A DNA stretch of 64,000 bases from Pyxicephalus adspersus (taxonomy: Eukaryota; Chordata; Amphibia; Anura; Pyxicephalidae). The translations under genes were made by a program, and so were the position numbers. Under the pieces are notes generated by a model. It ran no database searches. It was not told where the DNA came from and saw nothing but the letters and a program-made list of their open reading frames with translations. The DNA lies in NCBI RefSeq assembly GCF_032062135.1, contig NC_092860.1, forward strand, positions 63,545,330 to 63,609,329, read 5' to 3'. Shown piece after piece: positions 1-11,990 of this stretch. Within the stretch, counting starts at the first letter, position 1. Every line of letters begins with the position of its first letter.

Positions 1-290
1 TGAACGATTTGAGGACATGTGTTGTTTTAATCTGAGTGACCATACTAGCGCCGTTATAGCCATACTGAGCCTCAATGATATTGTTAGCGGAATTCATCAG
101 GATCAGGGACTATGGGCATGCCTATTGAACGGGCTCCCTAACTGGGGCAATATTGTACGGCAAATTATTATGTTTTTACTTCCCTTAGTGGTAATTTCAA
201 TTGCCTTGTGTTGCTTTATTCAGTGTATCCTATCATTTTTCTCCCTGTTTAGAAGGTATATAGTTGTCACATTGCCCCTGATTCATCAAG
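1..290 (+). pseudogene. C-terminal part of a retroviral-type envelope (TM subunit), old endogenous copy
   Basis: An open frame runs in from the window edge. It starts with a CC pair followed by a helical stretch, then LWACLLNGLPNWG (the shape of a membrane-proximal LW...G.P.W segment), then about 23 hydrophobic residues (IIMFLLPLVVISIALCCFIQ) that look like the membrane anchor, and a short basic tail. This order matches the C-terminal half of retroviral TM envelope subunits. The rest of env lies outside the window. After about position 300 the frame runs into the tandem repeat, so the original tail is not defined. The nearest pol remnant is 3 kb downstream on the same strand, and whether it belongs to the same provirus is unknown. 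No function is likely. Confidence 0.6.
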
Positions 291-329
291 CAGAATCGGA
301 TTATCGGTCGCGCATTCGTATTCGCAGCA

Positions 330-2290
330 GGAGGTATCAAAAACTGCAATATCTGTATTTTTTTGTTATAGGACAGAAATTTTTCTATACCAAACGCGCT
401 ACTTTTGTAAATAGCAAGAGGTATCAAACACTGAAATATCTGTATTTTTTTATAGTAGGACAGAAATTTTTCTGTACCATACGGTCTTCTTTGGTAAATA
501 GCAAGCAGTATCAAATACTGAAATATCCGTATTTTTTAATTATAGGACAGAATTTTTTTTGTACCAAACGGGCTTTTTGGTAAATATCAAGAGGTATAAA
601 ACACTGAAAAGTCTGTATTTTTTATAGTAGAACAGAAATTTTTCTGTACCACATGGGCTTCTTTAGTAAATAGCAAGAGGTATCAAACACTGAAATATCT
701 GTATTTTTTTTAAAAAGTAGGACAGAATTTTTCTGTACCAAACGGGCTTCTTTGTTAAATAGCAACAGCTATCATACACCTAAATATCTGTATTTTTTTT
801 ATAGTAGGCCAGAAATGTTTCCCTACCAAACGGTCTTCTTTGGTAAATAGCAAGAGGTATCAAACACTGAAATATCTGTATTTTTTGATAGTAGGACAGA
901 AATTTTTCTGTACCAAACGGGCTTCTTTGGTAAATAGGAAGAGGTATCAAATACTGAAGTATCTGTATTTTTTTATTATATTACAGAATTTTTTCTGTAC
1001 TAAACGGGCTACATTGATAAATACCGTGTTTAACCGAAAAAAGGACACTGTCTTAAATTTATTTTTCCTCAAGAAGACACAATATGGCTTATTTTCAGGG
1101 GATGTCTTATTTTTATTAAGTATTTTATTTTTATTAAGTATTATTTATCAGGGATCCAGTGAGAACTGGGTCCAATCTGCACAGTGGAGCTGGGATGATC
1201 TCTCTGGGCTCAGTAGCAGACTGCTTACTGAAGCTTTTCCCCTATCCTCTGCTGTTTGTGTGGGGTGAGAGAGACCCACAGACTGTTGCTAGTCAGTGCT
1301 GGGGAGCAGCAGCTTTTGCTGGTGTTTGTGGGGGGGTGAGAGAGACCCACAGACTGTTGCTGGTTGGTGCTGGGGGAGAGAGACCCACAGTGGTGAGTAA
1401 AACGGCAGCCACAGCTTTACTTCTTCCCCCTGGGAACACACAATACCTAAAACAGAGCGTCCTGCTCCTCACTTCACTGAGGAGACATTTACTTTCACTT
1501 TCTATGTCTCCCTCTATGCCGCAGCTTGCAGCAGGCACAGAACGACGTGCCTATCCCTATGTCTTATTTTCCGGGCATGGCTTATATTGCGCAAATGCTT
1601 AGAAATCCTGCTACGGCTTATTTTATGGGTATGTCTTATTTTCAGGGAAACACGGTAGCAAGAGGTATCAAACACTGAAATATCTGTATTTTTTTATAGT
1701 AGGACAGAAATTTTTCTGTACCAAACGGTTTTCTTTGGTAAATAGGAAGAGGTATCATACTTTGAAATATCTGTATTTTTTTTATAGTAGGACAGAAATT
1801 TTTCTGTAGCATACGGCCTTCTTTGGTAAATAGCAAGAAGTATCAAACACTGAAATATTTGTTTTTTTTTTTTTGATAGGAGGACAGAAATTTTTCTGTA
1901 CCAAACAAGCTTTTTTGGTAAATAGCAAGCGGTATCAAACACTGAAATATCTGTATTTTTTTTTGATAGTATGACAGAAATTTTTCGGTACCAAACGGTC
2001 TTCTTTGATAATTACCAAGAGGTATCAAACACTGAATTATCTGTATTTTTTTAAAAGTATGACGGTCTTCTTTGGTAAATAGCAAGAGGTATCAAAGACT
2101 AAAATATCAGTATTTGATTTATAGTAGAACAAATTTTTTTCTGTACCACATTGTCTTCTTTGGTAAACAGCAAGGGGTATCACAGACTGAAATATCTGTG
2201 TTTTTTTATAGTAGGACAGAAATTTTTCTGTACCAAACAGGCTTCTTTGGTAAATAGCAAGAGGTAGCATCAAAAACTGAAATATCTGTA
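330..2290. repeat. Tandem repeat, ~87-bp unit, about 16 copies, split by a MITE
   Basis: The phrase GGTATCAAACACTGAAATAT recurs, with small changes, near 333, 420, 507, 593, 679, 768, 856 and 943, and again near 1664, 1751, 1840, 1931, 2022, 2088, 2176 and 2265. The spacing is 86-91 bp except for one short unit of about 66 bp. Each unit also holds a T-run, GGACAGAAATTTTTCTGTAC (a near-palindrome) and TTCTTTGGTAAATAGCAAG. Open frames in the array on both strands come from the repeat and are not genes. It behaves as a local satellite or minisatellite. Confidence 0.93.
1024..1655. mobile_element. Non-autonomous DNA transposon (MITE) with TA target duplication
   Basis: The left end reads CCGTGTTTAACCGAAAA and the right end TTTTCAGGGAAACACGG, which are inverted copies of each other. 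Both are flanked by TA (1022-1023 and 1656-1657). Neighbouring repeat units show the empty site AAATAGCAAG, so the TA duplication can be read directly. Subterminal text near 1085-1115 repeats CTTATTTTCAGGGG. The interior (1260-1400) has two diverged copies of a GTGAGAGAGACCCACAG block. There is no transposase. TA duplication suggests a Tc1/mariner-type source. Two other elements here (8375 and 51062) have related CCGT...TAAGAC termini. Confidence 0.8.
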
Positions 2291-2947
2291 TATTTATATA
2301 GATAAGCAGAAGGCTCCTAAACTGTCCCTGTCACAATGAACGTCCCTGCCTAGTTCTGTCCTTCACACAGAACACAAGATGGAGTGACTAACCCCTCCCT
2401 CCTTCCCTGTATTTATGCCTGTGCTCAGATCTCTTCTGATTGGCTGCTGGGCCTTCCTGTGCATTCTGGGAGTAAATGATTCGCTCCCAGCCGTGATTTT
2501 CCACCAGAAATAGTCGCCGTTACCGCCCCCTTCTTTTTCCCTCGTTCGATCAGCACGAACGCGACCTCCATGTCTTATTAGGCATGGACTGCTCTCCTGC
2601 ACAGGAGAACCTAATCTGTTCTGTAAGTTAGCAAGTGTTACATGAAGCCTCTCAACTTCTAAGTGATTCTGTTCCCTGCAATTAGCTAAGAAAATATTCA
2701 CAAATAATATTCACCAAGGAGGGGGTGGAAGTGAAATTGAGGAAACATGGGATAGCATCATAGCTCGTTGTCCCTTGGAGAAAAACTCAGGAACCGCAGA
2801 GAGCTTACACAGTGATTTTGTAATGGCAACAAATCCTGATGTTTAGGCCAAAGGAGGAACGCAGGACTCATGAAAAACTGTGCTCCAGTAAAGAATTGAA
2901 ACTTGGAAATACCCTAAAAGGTATGCAACCATAAATCCAGCTACTTT
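2291..2947. other. No gene recognised
   Basis: The first half (2400-2560) is relatively GC-rich and contains CTGATTGGCTGCTGG, an inverted CCAAT-box-like string. No reading frame has a recognisable domain. The 112-codon minus frame at 2363-2701 has no features I can support. It may be the interior of an unclassified dispersed repeat. Confidence 0.4.
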
Positions 2948-3223
2948 GGCTAGGCACACGTGCAATTGTTCTCGTCCGATAATCGACTCAGGGCCAATAT
3001 CGGACGAGAATCTGGTGCGTGTACAGTGCTTGTCGTTCATCGTCCGAACGACCGTCCTGGCAGGTCCACGGACGATCGAAAGTGAAGGGAGAGCGCAGCG
3101 GGGTGCTGCTCCGTTGTTCTCCCCTTCCCCTCTCCATAGAGCAGAACGGTGCTGTATGTACAGCACTCGTTATTGCATCATGCAGTCATTTCCAATGATA
3201 ATTTTTACACGTGTGTACATAGC
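2948..3223. mobile_element. Short MITE, Harbinger-like termini
   Basis: The left end GGCTAGGCACACGTGCAATT and right end CACGTGTGTACATAGC are imperfect inverted repeats, flanked by TTT on both sides (3-bp duplication). Subterminal sequence is rich in short palindromes such as TCGTCCGATAATCGAC and GGACGATCG. The terminus resembles the inverted GGCTGCGTACACACGTGC end at 31397 that closes the Harbinger locus, so this is probably a derivative of that kind of element. No coding capacity. Confidence 0.6.
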
Positions 3224-3389
3224 TTTTGTTATCAGGGACTGATAGCTTGGAAATGAGAGGTCATGATTGTAATGAGGTAATGTAATGTAATTAGGAGGAA
3301 GCATAAAGGGTGAAGGATTCCCTAATTTCAGATGCTGAGGTGGGATATGCATTTTCTGGCTATTCTGTTGTTACTCAAAGATCAAGTGT

Positions 3390-4620
3390 TAGCTTAGGGT
3401 AAACTACCCGAAAATCAATCAGTCCAGGTGGCAGAGACAATGGCTCTGATGCAGGCCTGCATAGTAGGTAAAGGTAAGAAAGTGATGGTGTACACTGACT
3501 CACAGTATATCTTTGGCATCTGTCATGATTTTGCCCAGTTGTGGAAATTGAAGGGCTTTATGACAACTAGTGGAAAGCCTATAAAACATGTTGAGCACTA
3601 AAAGTCCTCGGGGCACTCGATGTAGCCATAATAAAATGTGAAAAATGGTAATAAAAAAGCTAATGTCATTGTGTAAATTAGTAGCATTAAATGGTACCGA
3701 ACCTACGGAGATCTTTGTGGCCACTTACTTTCCTGAGGAACCTGATCAGGTAGATTTAACAGTCCTAAAGCAACTGCATTTGCAAACAAATGAGAAATTT
3801 AAAAATGAGAAAATACGAAATCAGAAGATCAAGGATGTACTAAGAAAGATGGACTTTAGACCCATGAGGATGGTAGATTCTGTGTTCCTCCTATGCTGTA
3901 TACATATCTAGATGGGGAAATGCATGTCCCATCTTACCTGTCCAAAGGATACATGATTTCATCAGTAACCACACATTGTATTGCCCTAGAATTTACTACT
4001 GTTGCAGAACAATGTTGTCATAAATGTGAGATGTGTCAATTGTAAAATCCTGGAAAACTTGTAAAAAAACCCTATAAAACAATTTACCCTAAGCTTTTTA
4101 CCCCTTTCAGAGGTTGCGGGTTGATTGTTTAATTACCAAAATGTCACTAATTTGAGTATGTTCTGGTGTGTGTAGATATGTTCTCTGGAGGGATAGAGGC
4201 TTAGCCAGCTGTCTATGCTACTGCTTCAATCACAGCAAAGAACTGTTGCAATACATTGTGTGCAGCTATGGCCTGGTGGAATCAGTAGAATCAGACCCTG
4301 GAAGTTATGTCAGAAGTTATGAAAGGCTTTCAGATTGAACAGAAGTTTCACACACCACATCAAGAAAGTTTTAATGGGATAATAAAAGCGTCTTGCTGAG
4401 ATATATAAACATACCTGTCTCTATGGGTGAAAATCCTTTACCTTATGTTAAAGTCTATTAGACATACCCCTGGGGGTCCTTTCCATAAGTTGATACACTG
4501 CTTATTGTATGTATAAGAGTTGCATAAACAGCTTACTAAGTTGCATGTCCTAGTTTTCTCTTCTATTCCAGATAATAAGAGAATAAGATCCTCGAACTCA
4601 CTAGCGCACACCACCTACAA
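3390..4620 (+). pseudogene. Endogenous retrovirus pol remnant: RNase H end and integrase
   Basis: Around 3425-3590 a frame reads like the end of retroviral RNase H, including VYTDSQY and HDFAQLWK, a pattern seen in gamma/epsilon-type retroviruses. Further down, CHKCEMCQ (about 4020) fits the integrase zinc-binding part. The frame with YVLVCVDMFSG (about 4160) fits the start of the integrase core, which carries its first catalytic Asp. HTPHQ (about 4350) and HTPGGPF (about 4455) fit later core positions. The region is full of stops and frameshifts and truncated at both sides, with a CR1 fragment abutting at about 4640. It is not functional. Confidence 0.7.
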
Positions 4621-4639
4621 CCAGGAAAATGACCCTACA

Positions 4640-5503
4640 GTTACATAACTACATAGTAGGTTAGGTTAAAAAAATACATAAGTCCATCAAGTTCAAACAC
4701 TAGGGAAATAAACATATCCCAGATATAAAACCGTATAAGACATAATTGGTCCAGAGGAAGGCAAAAAACCCACACAATTTGCTTCAACAGGGGAAAAAAA
4801 TTCCTACCTGATTCCATGAGGCAATCGGACATTCCCTGGATCAACAGTCTCTGTTATCTTTAAATCCATAATACCCAGTTATATTCTGTGCTAAAAAAAC
4901 ATCCCCCTTTTTCTTAAAGCAATCTACAGTAGTTGCTGAAGCTACTTCCTGAGGGAGTCGATTCCACAGTTTTTACAGACATTACAGTGAAGAATCCCTT
5001 CCTTATCTGGAGCTTAAACTTCTTTTCCTTCAGACGCAAAGAGTGCCCTCTTGTTCTTTGTAATGATCCCAAAGTGAATAATTGGGAAGAGAGTTCTCCA
5101 TATGGACCATTTGTATATTTATACAGGGTGATCATATCCCCCCTTAAACGTCTCTTTTCAAGGGAGAATAGATTCAGTTCAGCTAATCTCTACTCATAGC
5201 TTAGCTCCTCCATTCCTTTAGTTTAGTTGCCCTTCTCTGCACTCTCTCCAGTTCCACAATGTCCTTTTTTTGAACTAGTGCCCAAAACTGGACTGCATAT
5301 TCTAGATGTGGTCTGACCAATGCTTTGTACAGTCGCAGGATTATGTCTCCACCTCCATGATCTACCAGAACCTCCAGATCCTTTTATATTTCTGACTCCC
5401 CCAAATGTATTCCCCGTAGACAGTAAGAACCTGGCATGTTGTTAGCCCTCAAGTGCATAATTTTACATTTACCTATATTAAATATCATTTGCCACTTGGT
5501 TTG
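4640..5503 (-). mobile_element. CR1-type LINE, 3' end with reverse transcriptase C-terminus
   Basis: Read on the minus strand, 5500 to 4880 encodes pieces of the CR1 reverse transcriptase C-terminal region: NIGKCKIMHL and NMPGSY, then [46 protein letters not shown] and RGHSLRLKEKKF. About 30-40 codons between the NMPGSY part and [12 protein letters not shown] are shortened relative to the family, and several stops are present. Sequence from 4880 to 4640 is the 3' tail and matches the fragment at 17872-18440 almost throughout. The 5' part is missing, as expected for a 5'-truncated LINE insertion. Confidence 0.85.
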
Positions 5504-5504
5504 A

Positions 5505-8240
5505 TTGAAGTCACTTTATAAAAGAAAATCCATATTATATTGGCACATACAATATTTGAATAGATATATGGCTGAAAGATGCAACCCCATGGGCCTCGGA
5601 GTACAAATTTTCCCAAATGTTAGAAACTCTTCGGCTCTCAAGCAAGAATGGGAGGAGGTCCTCAAGGACTGTTCACATAAACTAATGTCATTATTAGTTC
5701 AATACCATAGTATGGAGCTCAAGGAAGTAAATAATGAATTAGACAAATTTTATGCAGAACATTCTGAATTGCTTTTGTCTAATACATTCAGTATTAAAAA
5801 TCAGGAAATTCAAAACTATTTACAGAAATTAAACACAGAAATAGTCTCTAACAAAGAAGGTAAATTCCTAAAAGATCAACAAGTCCTCTTTTCGGATAGA
5901 GCCTATAAGTGGAATCAGAACACTAAAAAATTTGGCAGAACTGGAAAAGGACTCACTGAGTATGAAAGGAACACTGTAACCACACATGAGAGTGGATCAA
6001 AAAGCTCATCACTGGTTTCACACAACAGTAATTTTAGGAAGGACACAAATTCAAACAAGGAACCAAGAGGTTCCTCAATGAAGAATGACAATGCACTACA
6101 CATAAAACCAAAAGACGATATAATTTAAAAGCACATGATGGTACAGTGAAAGATATTACCATCTCCACTGCATGATCCAATGATTCTATGGAATCAGCAC
6201 ATCACCCCAATACTAACACCACACAAGACACTAATAATGCTCTTAACAACACAATAGAACAGGGAGCACTTTCAACAATAGAATCTAATTATGAAACAGG
6301 GGCACTGAACACGCCAAATTTTTTAGGCAAACCAATCAACCCTCCACAACAGAGCCCGACTATACCAGGATCTATGAAAAATTTTGTGTACAAAATTACT
6401 CCCAACAGCGCCAATTAATTGCAATTTATTTGTCTAAATATGAACTATCCACTGAGGAAATAGAAGTGCTCAAAATAGGTCTAAGTTTTTGTCCCCTGAA
6501 TGATTGCGATAAATTTGAGTTCATCAAGGACTTTTTATTTTGCATTTATTTGCAAGAAGAATATTTTTTAAGACACTTTTTGACAAAGAATCAATTACTG
6601 ATTAAAAGATGAGACATATTCATGAAAACTACAATATTGAAGAATTCAGAGTCCAATGGAATTATGGGAAGAAGGGCGCGTAGATAATTCCTTAGAAACA
6701 ATAGAAATCACTCCTGGAAAAGAGATACCAGAATTGGGAATATTTAAAACCGATTATAAATCAAAAAGTTACCCTGACCTCAGACAAAATCCAATAATAT
6801 ATACCTTCATTCAACAAGTCTCCCAGGCAATAGAGACCCTTGATGTACATAGGGGGCAGGGTAACCTGGTAAAAAGTCATTTGAAAGTTGTTAAAAATCT
6901 TGAATCTAATCCTGATATCATCATTAAGCCCTCCGACAAGGGCGGTAACGTTGTAGTATTAGATGTGGAAAATTATAAGCAGATGTGCCTTGAGGTCTTG
7001 GATAGTCGTACCTGGTATGAAAAAATATCTTCCTCTCAAATGAAGGAATTTTATTCTGAATATTATGAAATCATCAAAGCTAAAAATAAAGGGACAATTA
7101 ACAACAAGGTTTTTGATTATCTATATATTACATTTACCAGCTGAGTGTTTATTATTGGCGATCGATATAGACGCTCTATACTCAAGCATACCCCATTGTG
7201 AAGGAATACGAGTTGTAAAGGAGTTTTTGCGGGAAACTAGCCAAACACTGTCAAGGCAGAATAAGTTTGTAGTGGCATTCCTTGAGTACATACTTACCCA
7301 GAATATATTTACATTTGATGACAGCACCTACTGCAGGGGGTGGCTATGGGGACATGTTGTGCCCCAACTTATGCCAACTCGTACCTGGGGGGTGGGAAAG
7401 AGAGTTGATGGCAGATGAGGCCCTCTCTATGTACCTCCACCACGTTTTATTATGGAGAAGGTACATGGATGATGTGCTTATCATTTGGCAAAAGCTTCAT
7501 CAACACTGACCTTTCCCTGGAAACTAAGTTATATTGCAAACCCACTGTGGGCAATACGATACTATCTGCCAGGAGTGCGCATCCTGAACCTCTAAAGAGA
7601 AGCATACCATTCTCCCAATATCTTGGAATATAAAGGAATTGTTCTAATGAGGAGGATTTTGAGATAGCAACAAGGGATCTTCAAAGGAGACTTTTAGAAA
7701 GAGGCTACAAAAAACTACTCTAAAAAAGGCGTAAGGCCCTAAGAAACAAACTGGTGCAAAGCCATTTTCAAATTAATAAGATTAATCAATATGACGATGA
7801 TGAGGGAGGAACTTATCCGTGTGGTGGTTGCACACAGTGCACCTGGATCTACACCAACAAGGACCACTTTAAAATACAGATTAAAAAGCTCCCAAAATTA
7901 AAACAAAAAGTAAATTGTAAAACCAAAGGTATCATTTACCTGGCCTTTTGCAGTTGTGGATGTTTATATGTACGAAAAACGAGAAGGGAGTTCAGGAAAC
8001 GAATTTATGAGCATGTATATGCTATCAGAAATGGGAAAATTATTACTCCCCTTTGTCTACACATCGGCACATACCACAACTTCAACACTGAGGAAGTCAG
8101 GTTTATTGCCCTAAAAAAGTCAGGATCCAAGGGGTGGTGACTAGGATAAATTAATTCTACAGAAAGAAAGTAAATGGATTTATTCCCTGAAAGCCACCCA
8201 TTATCCAGGCTTAAATGAGATTTTAAGTTTTCAGCCCTAT
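5505..8240 (+). mobile_element. Penelope-like retroelement, degenerate (RT plus GIY-YIG endonuclease)
   Basis: Pieces appear in the order expected for Penelope-like elements: a long N-terminal region (5505-6610), then IIIKPSDKGGNVVVLD (about 6920), LAIDIDALYSSIPH (about 7155; finger/palm motif), a degraded TAMG-like block near 7340, and RYMDDVLIIWQ (about 7458; catalytic Y-x-D-D). The 7754-8140 frame carries YPCGGCTQCTW (Cys knuckle), GIIYLAFCSCGCLYVRKT and RKRIYEHV, the GIY-YIG endonuclease core. The usual YVGKT is YVRKT here. The last piece, WIYSLKATHYPGLNEILSF, ends near 8240. At least six frame breaks separate the parts, so this is a dead copy. It directly follows the CR1 fragment. Confidence 0.9.
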
Positions 8241-8374
8241 TTATAATTCTCCATCTAGAATCACTATCCTTCTTTAAAAGGATCTTTTTTTTTTTTTTAA
8301 ATGGCTGTGATGTAATTTAGGATAGATTGTGCCAGACATTAGAATCTGTAACACAAAGTCTGTTAAAATAATTA

Positions 8375-9389
8375 CCGTATTTTTCGGACCATAAGACGCA
8401 CTGGACCATAAGACGCACCAGTTTTTTGGAGAAGGGAAATGAAGAAAACAAAGATTCTGAAACAAATAGTGTCCTAAAATATTTTATGTGCATTAAAAAC
8501 CAACATCACAGTCATAAACACATGTAATAAACCCTGTTTGTATTGTGGGCTTGTAATTCTTAGGATTAACTCCCGGGTATGATAATTATATTTATTTATT
8601 ATATTAAAATCATAAATTATAATATAATACATAAATATAAATAATAATTTAAAACAATAATGAAATAATAGACAACAATGTAATCTAAAAATAAAATTAA
8701 AAATGTACGGTACTTTTATTTTTATGTTGTGTGGCGTTTTTGTACTGTAAAAAACATTTAGAAGCAGATTACATTGTAATATGCCTTTAAATTTTCCTCA
8801 CATCACTGGAAGAGGACTCATCCTCCAAGTGATGTGAGGGGGGGGGGGGTTTCCCTGCGTGCCTCACACAGACAGACACAGGCACAGCTGGAGGCTGCAG
8901 CTGCTCGTATCCATGGAGAGATGCATAACACAATGTAGGATTTCTGCATCTCACTACAGATACCAGCAAGCAGAGCTGCGGACACTGGGTGAGTATTTCC
9001 TTTCAGTTGTAATCCGATTGTCATACAATGTATGACAATCGGATTGCAATATAACATTTGTTTACATTGTGTTTGTGTTGTGTACCGTATGTGTGATTTT
9101 ACTATGTGTGCTGTGAGTGATCTTCAGCACGCTATTCAGGGAACACAGCATGACTTTGTCAGCCAATCATGCTGAGAGTGGGAGGACGCCGGGAGCAAGA
9201 TACAGGAGACAGTCACTCTGGCCGCGCTGAACAGGAGACAGAAGAAAAGGCAGAGGGGGGGCGATACAGGGGGGACGGGACAGCAGCTGGGAAGGATACA
9301 TTTTGATACATTTGGACCATAAGACGCAGGGACTTTTTCCCCCCACTTCTGGGGGAAAAAAAGTGCGTCTTATGGTCCGAAAAATACGG
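8375..9389. mobile_element. 1-kb MITE with TA duplication and CCGTATTTTTCGG termini
   Basis: Termini CCGTATTTTTCGGACCATAA and the exact inverted counterpart TTATGGTCCGAAAAATACGG are flanked by TA (8373-8374, 9390-9391). Further inward, AAGACGCAC and GTGCGTCTT continue the inverted repeat, and GACCATAAGACGCA occurs again near 9316. There is no transposase. The middle (8521-8790) resembles piggyBac-derived sequence elsewhere in the window. A palindrome sits at about 9013-9047 (ATCCGATTGTCATAC and its inverse). Related elements lie at 1024 and 51062. Confidence 0.85.
8521..8790. repeat. piggyBac-like terminal sequence inside the MITE
   Basis: Text such as TAATTCTTAGGATTAACTCC and the AT-rich TTATTTATTATA...AATGAAATAATAGAC tract parallels 44148-44270, the left flank of the piggyBac copy at 44.1 kb. 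ACTGTAAAAAACATTTAGAAG CAGATTAC parallels 46447-46474 on its right flank. This looks like an internally deleted piggyBac-family segment, carried in or joined within the TA-flanked MITE. Confidence 0.55.
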
Positions 9390-9391
9390 TA

Positions 9392-10960
9392 GATATAAAG
9401 TTTTCTGATAATGTGTGATAATCATGCTGCATACTGGAGAGTAGATCCAGTTTGGAGACTAGGCTGAACAAATAAAAATATGTATATTGCTTTAACTGTG
9501 GCGTAAAAACAATTATGCGAATCACTGGCATCCAATAATTATGTAATATATCAATGTTTATGGCGAATATAGATGTACATAGGATGTCTGCAACATGTTA
9601 AATGCACAACAATTTGATGGTATACAAGTACCCAATTGTAAAAAGGTTTGTACCTGTTGTTTTGCTTGTCAGCAGCAAACACCCAATTTGGATGCAAAAT
9701 ACAATATGCCCTTAAGATAAAACTAGCCCCCTGAAAAACACCGGAGACAAGCCTTTGATGCTATGTGATGCTGTGTCTGTGTCTGCTATGAAAATCAGAG
9801 GTGTGGTTTAGCCTCTGCTAGGATGTGTGGACGCTGGTCAGTTAATGCCTCTGTACACAGAGGGATTCGTGTGGGGTGAGAACTTCCTGTGTCACGTGAC
9901 ACCCAGAGGTTAAGTGAATAAACAGGAGGCACAGTGATCAGCCTCATCTGTTGAGCAGATGAACAGTTTGGGCTCAGCTCTCACATAATGTGAACGTGCT
10001 GGAGGGCGGCACCTCCAAGTGGGCAGATGACGTAGGAAGGAAACCCCCCAAAAGGAGGTTCCTTCTGCATAAGGAGCATGGTTGTGCTGTTGGGCCGTAT
10101 GCTCGTTTATCTGTTTGAGGACTGAAGGACATGAAACTGTAGGTAGGAAGTGTTTGTTTTTGGATAGTACAACATTATTAGAAGTTGGAAACTGACAAAT
10201 CCCTGTTATTCCTCAGTAGGATCACTGTGGTTTATAATGAAAATTGAAAGAGATTACTCACTAATTAGCTAAACAGGATTTGAAGTAAGTAAGCATGCCA
10301 ACTTGTAGAGGGAATCTTATTATGCAGTCACTACTTGATAATATGGAAAATTATAGGATGTCACTCTATACCACCTGAGTAATATTTATGCTGTTTATGT
10401 AGATATAGTTGCACTTAATATAGTGGTGACTGTTAAAATTGGTGTTTGTATATGGCTATGAAGATGTGGTTGCACTTACTTTGGAGGTGACTGTTGATAA
10501 CTGGAAAAATTTTGCCCAAAGCATTTATTGCATTGGTTGGGGCGCCTGTGTTTTTCTGGGTGTTTGTGCAAACTGGTGAACTGCTGCACACTATGACGAC
10601 AATATTAATTGTTTATTAAAGATCCGGATAGACCGCAGGGATACTGGTGTCTAGCCCCCTTGCAATTGGACAGAATTGTGTCCAGCTAAATAAGGTGAAT
10701 AAAGACCCTCTATGTGTGAATTGGTGAGGTGTGTACTATTAAAAGACCATTTGTTAATGATCTAGATAATAATGCCAACTAGTCTTCTTATAATCAGACC
10801 TAATGAAGCCTAGTAAAACAAGGCAAATAAAGATTATCTTTTCATTTATTCTTGTAACTACAGTAAACCCTTGCCGCCATAACCACCTCCTTCCTTGCAA
10901 CAATTTTAAATAAGAGGGCGGCTGGAAGTACAAACATCAGGTACTTGTTCATGTAATTTT
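9392..10960. other. No gene recognised
   Basis: About 1.6 kb without a domain-bearing frame. Candidate processing signals on the plus strand are GTGAATAAACAGG (about 9914) and GTGAATAAAGACC (about 10695). The latter is followed by a TGTG-rich stretch, which would suit an LTR or a retroelement 3' end, but no matching partner LTR was found. Confidence 0.3.
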
Positions 10961-11260
10961 GTGTATTTTTGATTTTGGATAATTGTGTCATTTGGGTTTG
11001 TTCTTTATCTTGTATTTTCCATATATGTTTCTATGGTTATAGACTTCTCTTCTCCTTCCTCCTGAAGAAGCGGATTTTTTCTGTGAAACGCGTCGAAGTA
11101 ATTCAGAATTTAAACCCTTTGGGGGTATTCTGTAAGGAGAGGTCATTATATACACCCATGATTTTATTATGTTTTATGCATTTGAAATTGTTTGTTTTTA
11201 ATGTTTATTAATAAAATTGTGTTATTTTTGTAATATATTGATGGTACTGGCTTTAAAAGT
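10961..11260 (+). mobile_element. Penelope-type 3' end carrying the recurrent hairpin motif
   Basis: At 11061-11095 CTCCTGAAGAAGCGG, a T-rich loop, and GTGAAACGCGTCG form the same short hairpin seen at six other places. CTGAAGA...GAAA agrees with the hammerhead core pattern CUGANGA...GAAA. An AT-rich tail with AATAAAATTGTG follows (about 11209), like the tail of the right arm at 54.5-54.8 kb. It may be the 3' terminus of the Penelope-like element at 5.5-8.2 kb, displaced by insertions, or a separate truncated copy. Confidence 0.45.
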
Positions 11261-11990
11261 CCCGCCTAAAATTGACGTCTTTCATCGCATATCTTTTCCT
11301 AAGATGTAAACAAGTTAAATTGTATCCTGAGGATTCCAATGGAGAAAATAATGTGTCTTGGTATATTATTTATGTAATTAGTGATGTGGGGAAAACAAAA
11401 ACAACATACAAGGAGAATGGTTTGAAAGATCAAGCAAAATTCAAATGACAAAGTATGCAAAGACCCTGATCTGGTGAAAACATGCACTCGGAGGGAGGGA
11501 AGTGACCCTACTTAGTTTAATTATACCTGTTATGAGAGACATTTGCACCATTGAAGGATATTAATTCTTTTAAGTGGTATATTATTATGCAAATCAATCT
11601 TTATATTTTCTTAGTCCAAATCCTTGGAATTAGGATGTTTATGTAATGGTATAGATTTACCCTGAATAATTAAATGAGTGAATGATTGGATGGCCAATGA
11701 ATGAGGACATGAGAGGTGTGAATGTCACCACTGAATGCAGGACCCTATGGGTACGATTTGGGCCTTTTGTATGACCATTTTGTAAAGGTTACTGGACGTT
11801 TATACAGTCAATACGGTTGAGTTAAAAAAAAAAAAAAAAAAAATGATTACCCAGGTTTAAGTGATTCGGTAATGGAAACAAGACAATGGTGCACATGGGA
11901 AGGACGGGGTAAGGTGTGTGTAACCGTGTTTCAACTATATGTTTCAAAGTATGAAAACTGTTTTGGAGCCTGCAAAAGTGAGTCCTGGTA
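11261..11990. other. No gene recognised; A21 tract
   Basis: AT-rich, no domain-bearing frame. A run of about 21 A near 11823 could be a retrotransposon tail or slippage tract. Confidence 0.3.

Noticed and set aside
330..2290. Regular repeats resembling a CRISPR array
   Set aside because: Whole ~87-bp units repeat head to tail with no unique spacers, and the setting is a vertebrate genome.
2363..2701. 112-codon minus-strand frame as a gene
   Set aside because: No domain, no supporting neighbours, GC-rich repeat-like setting.
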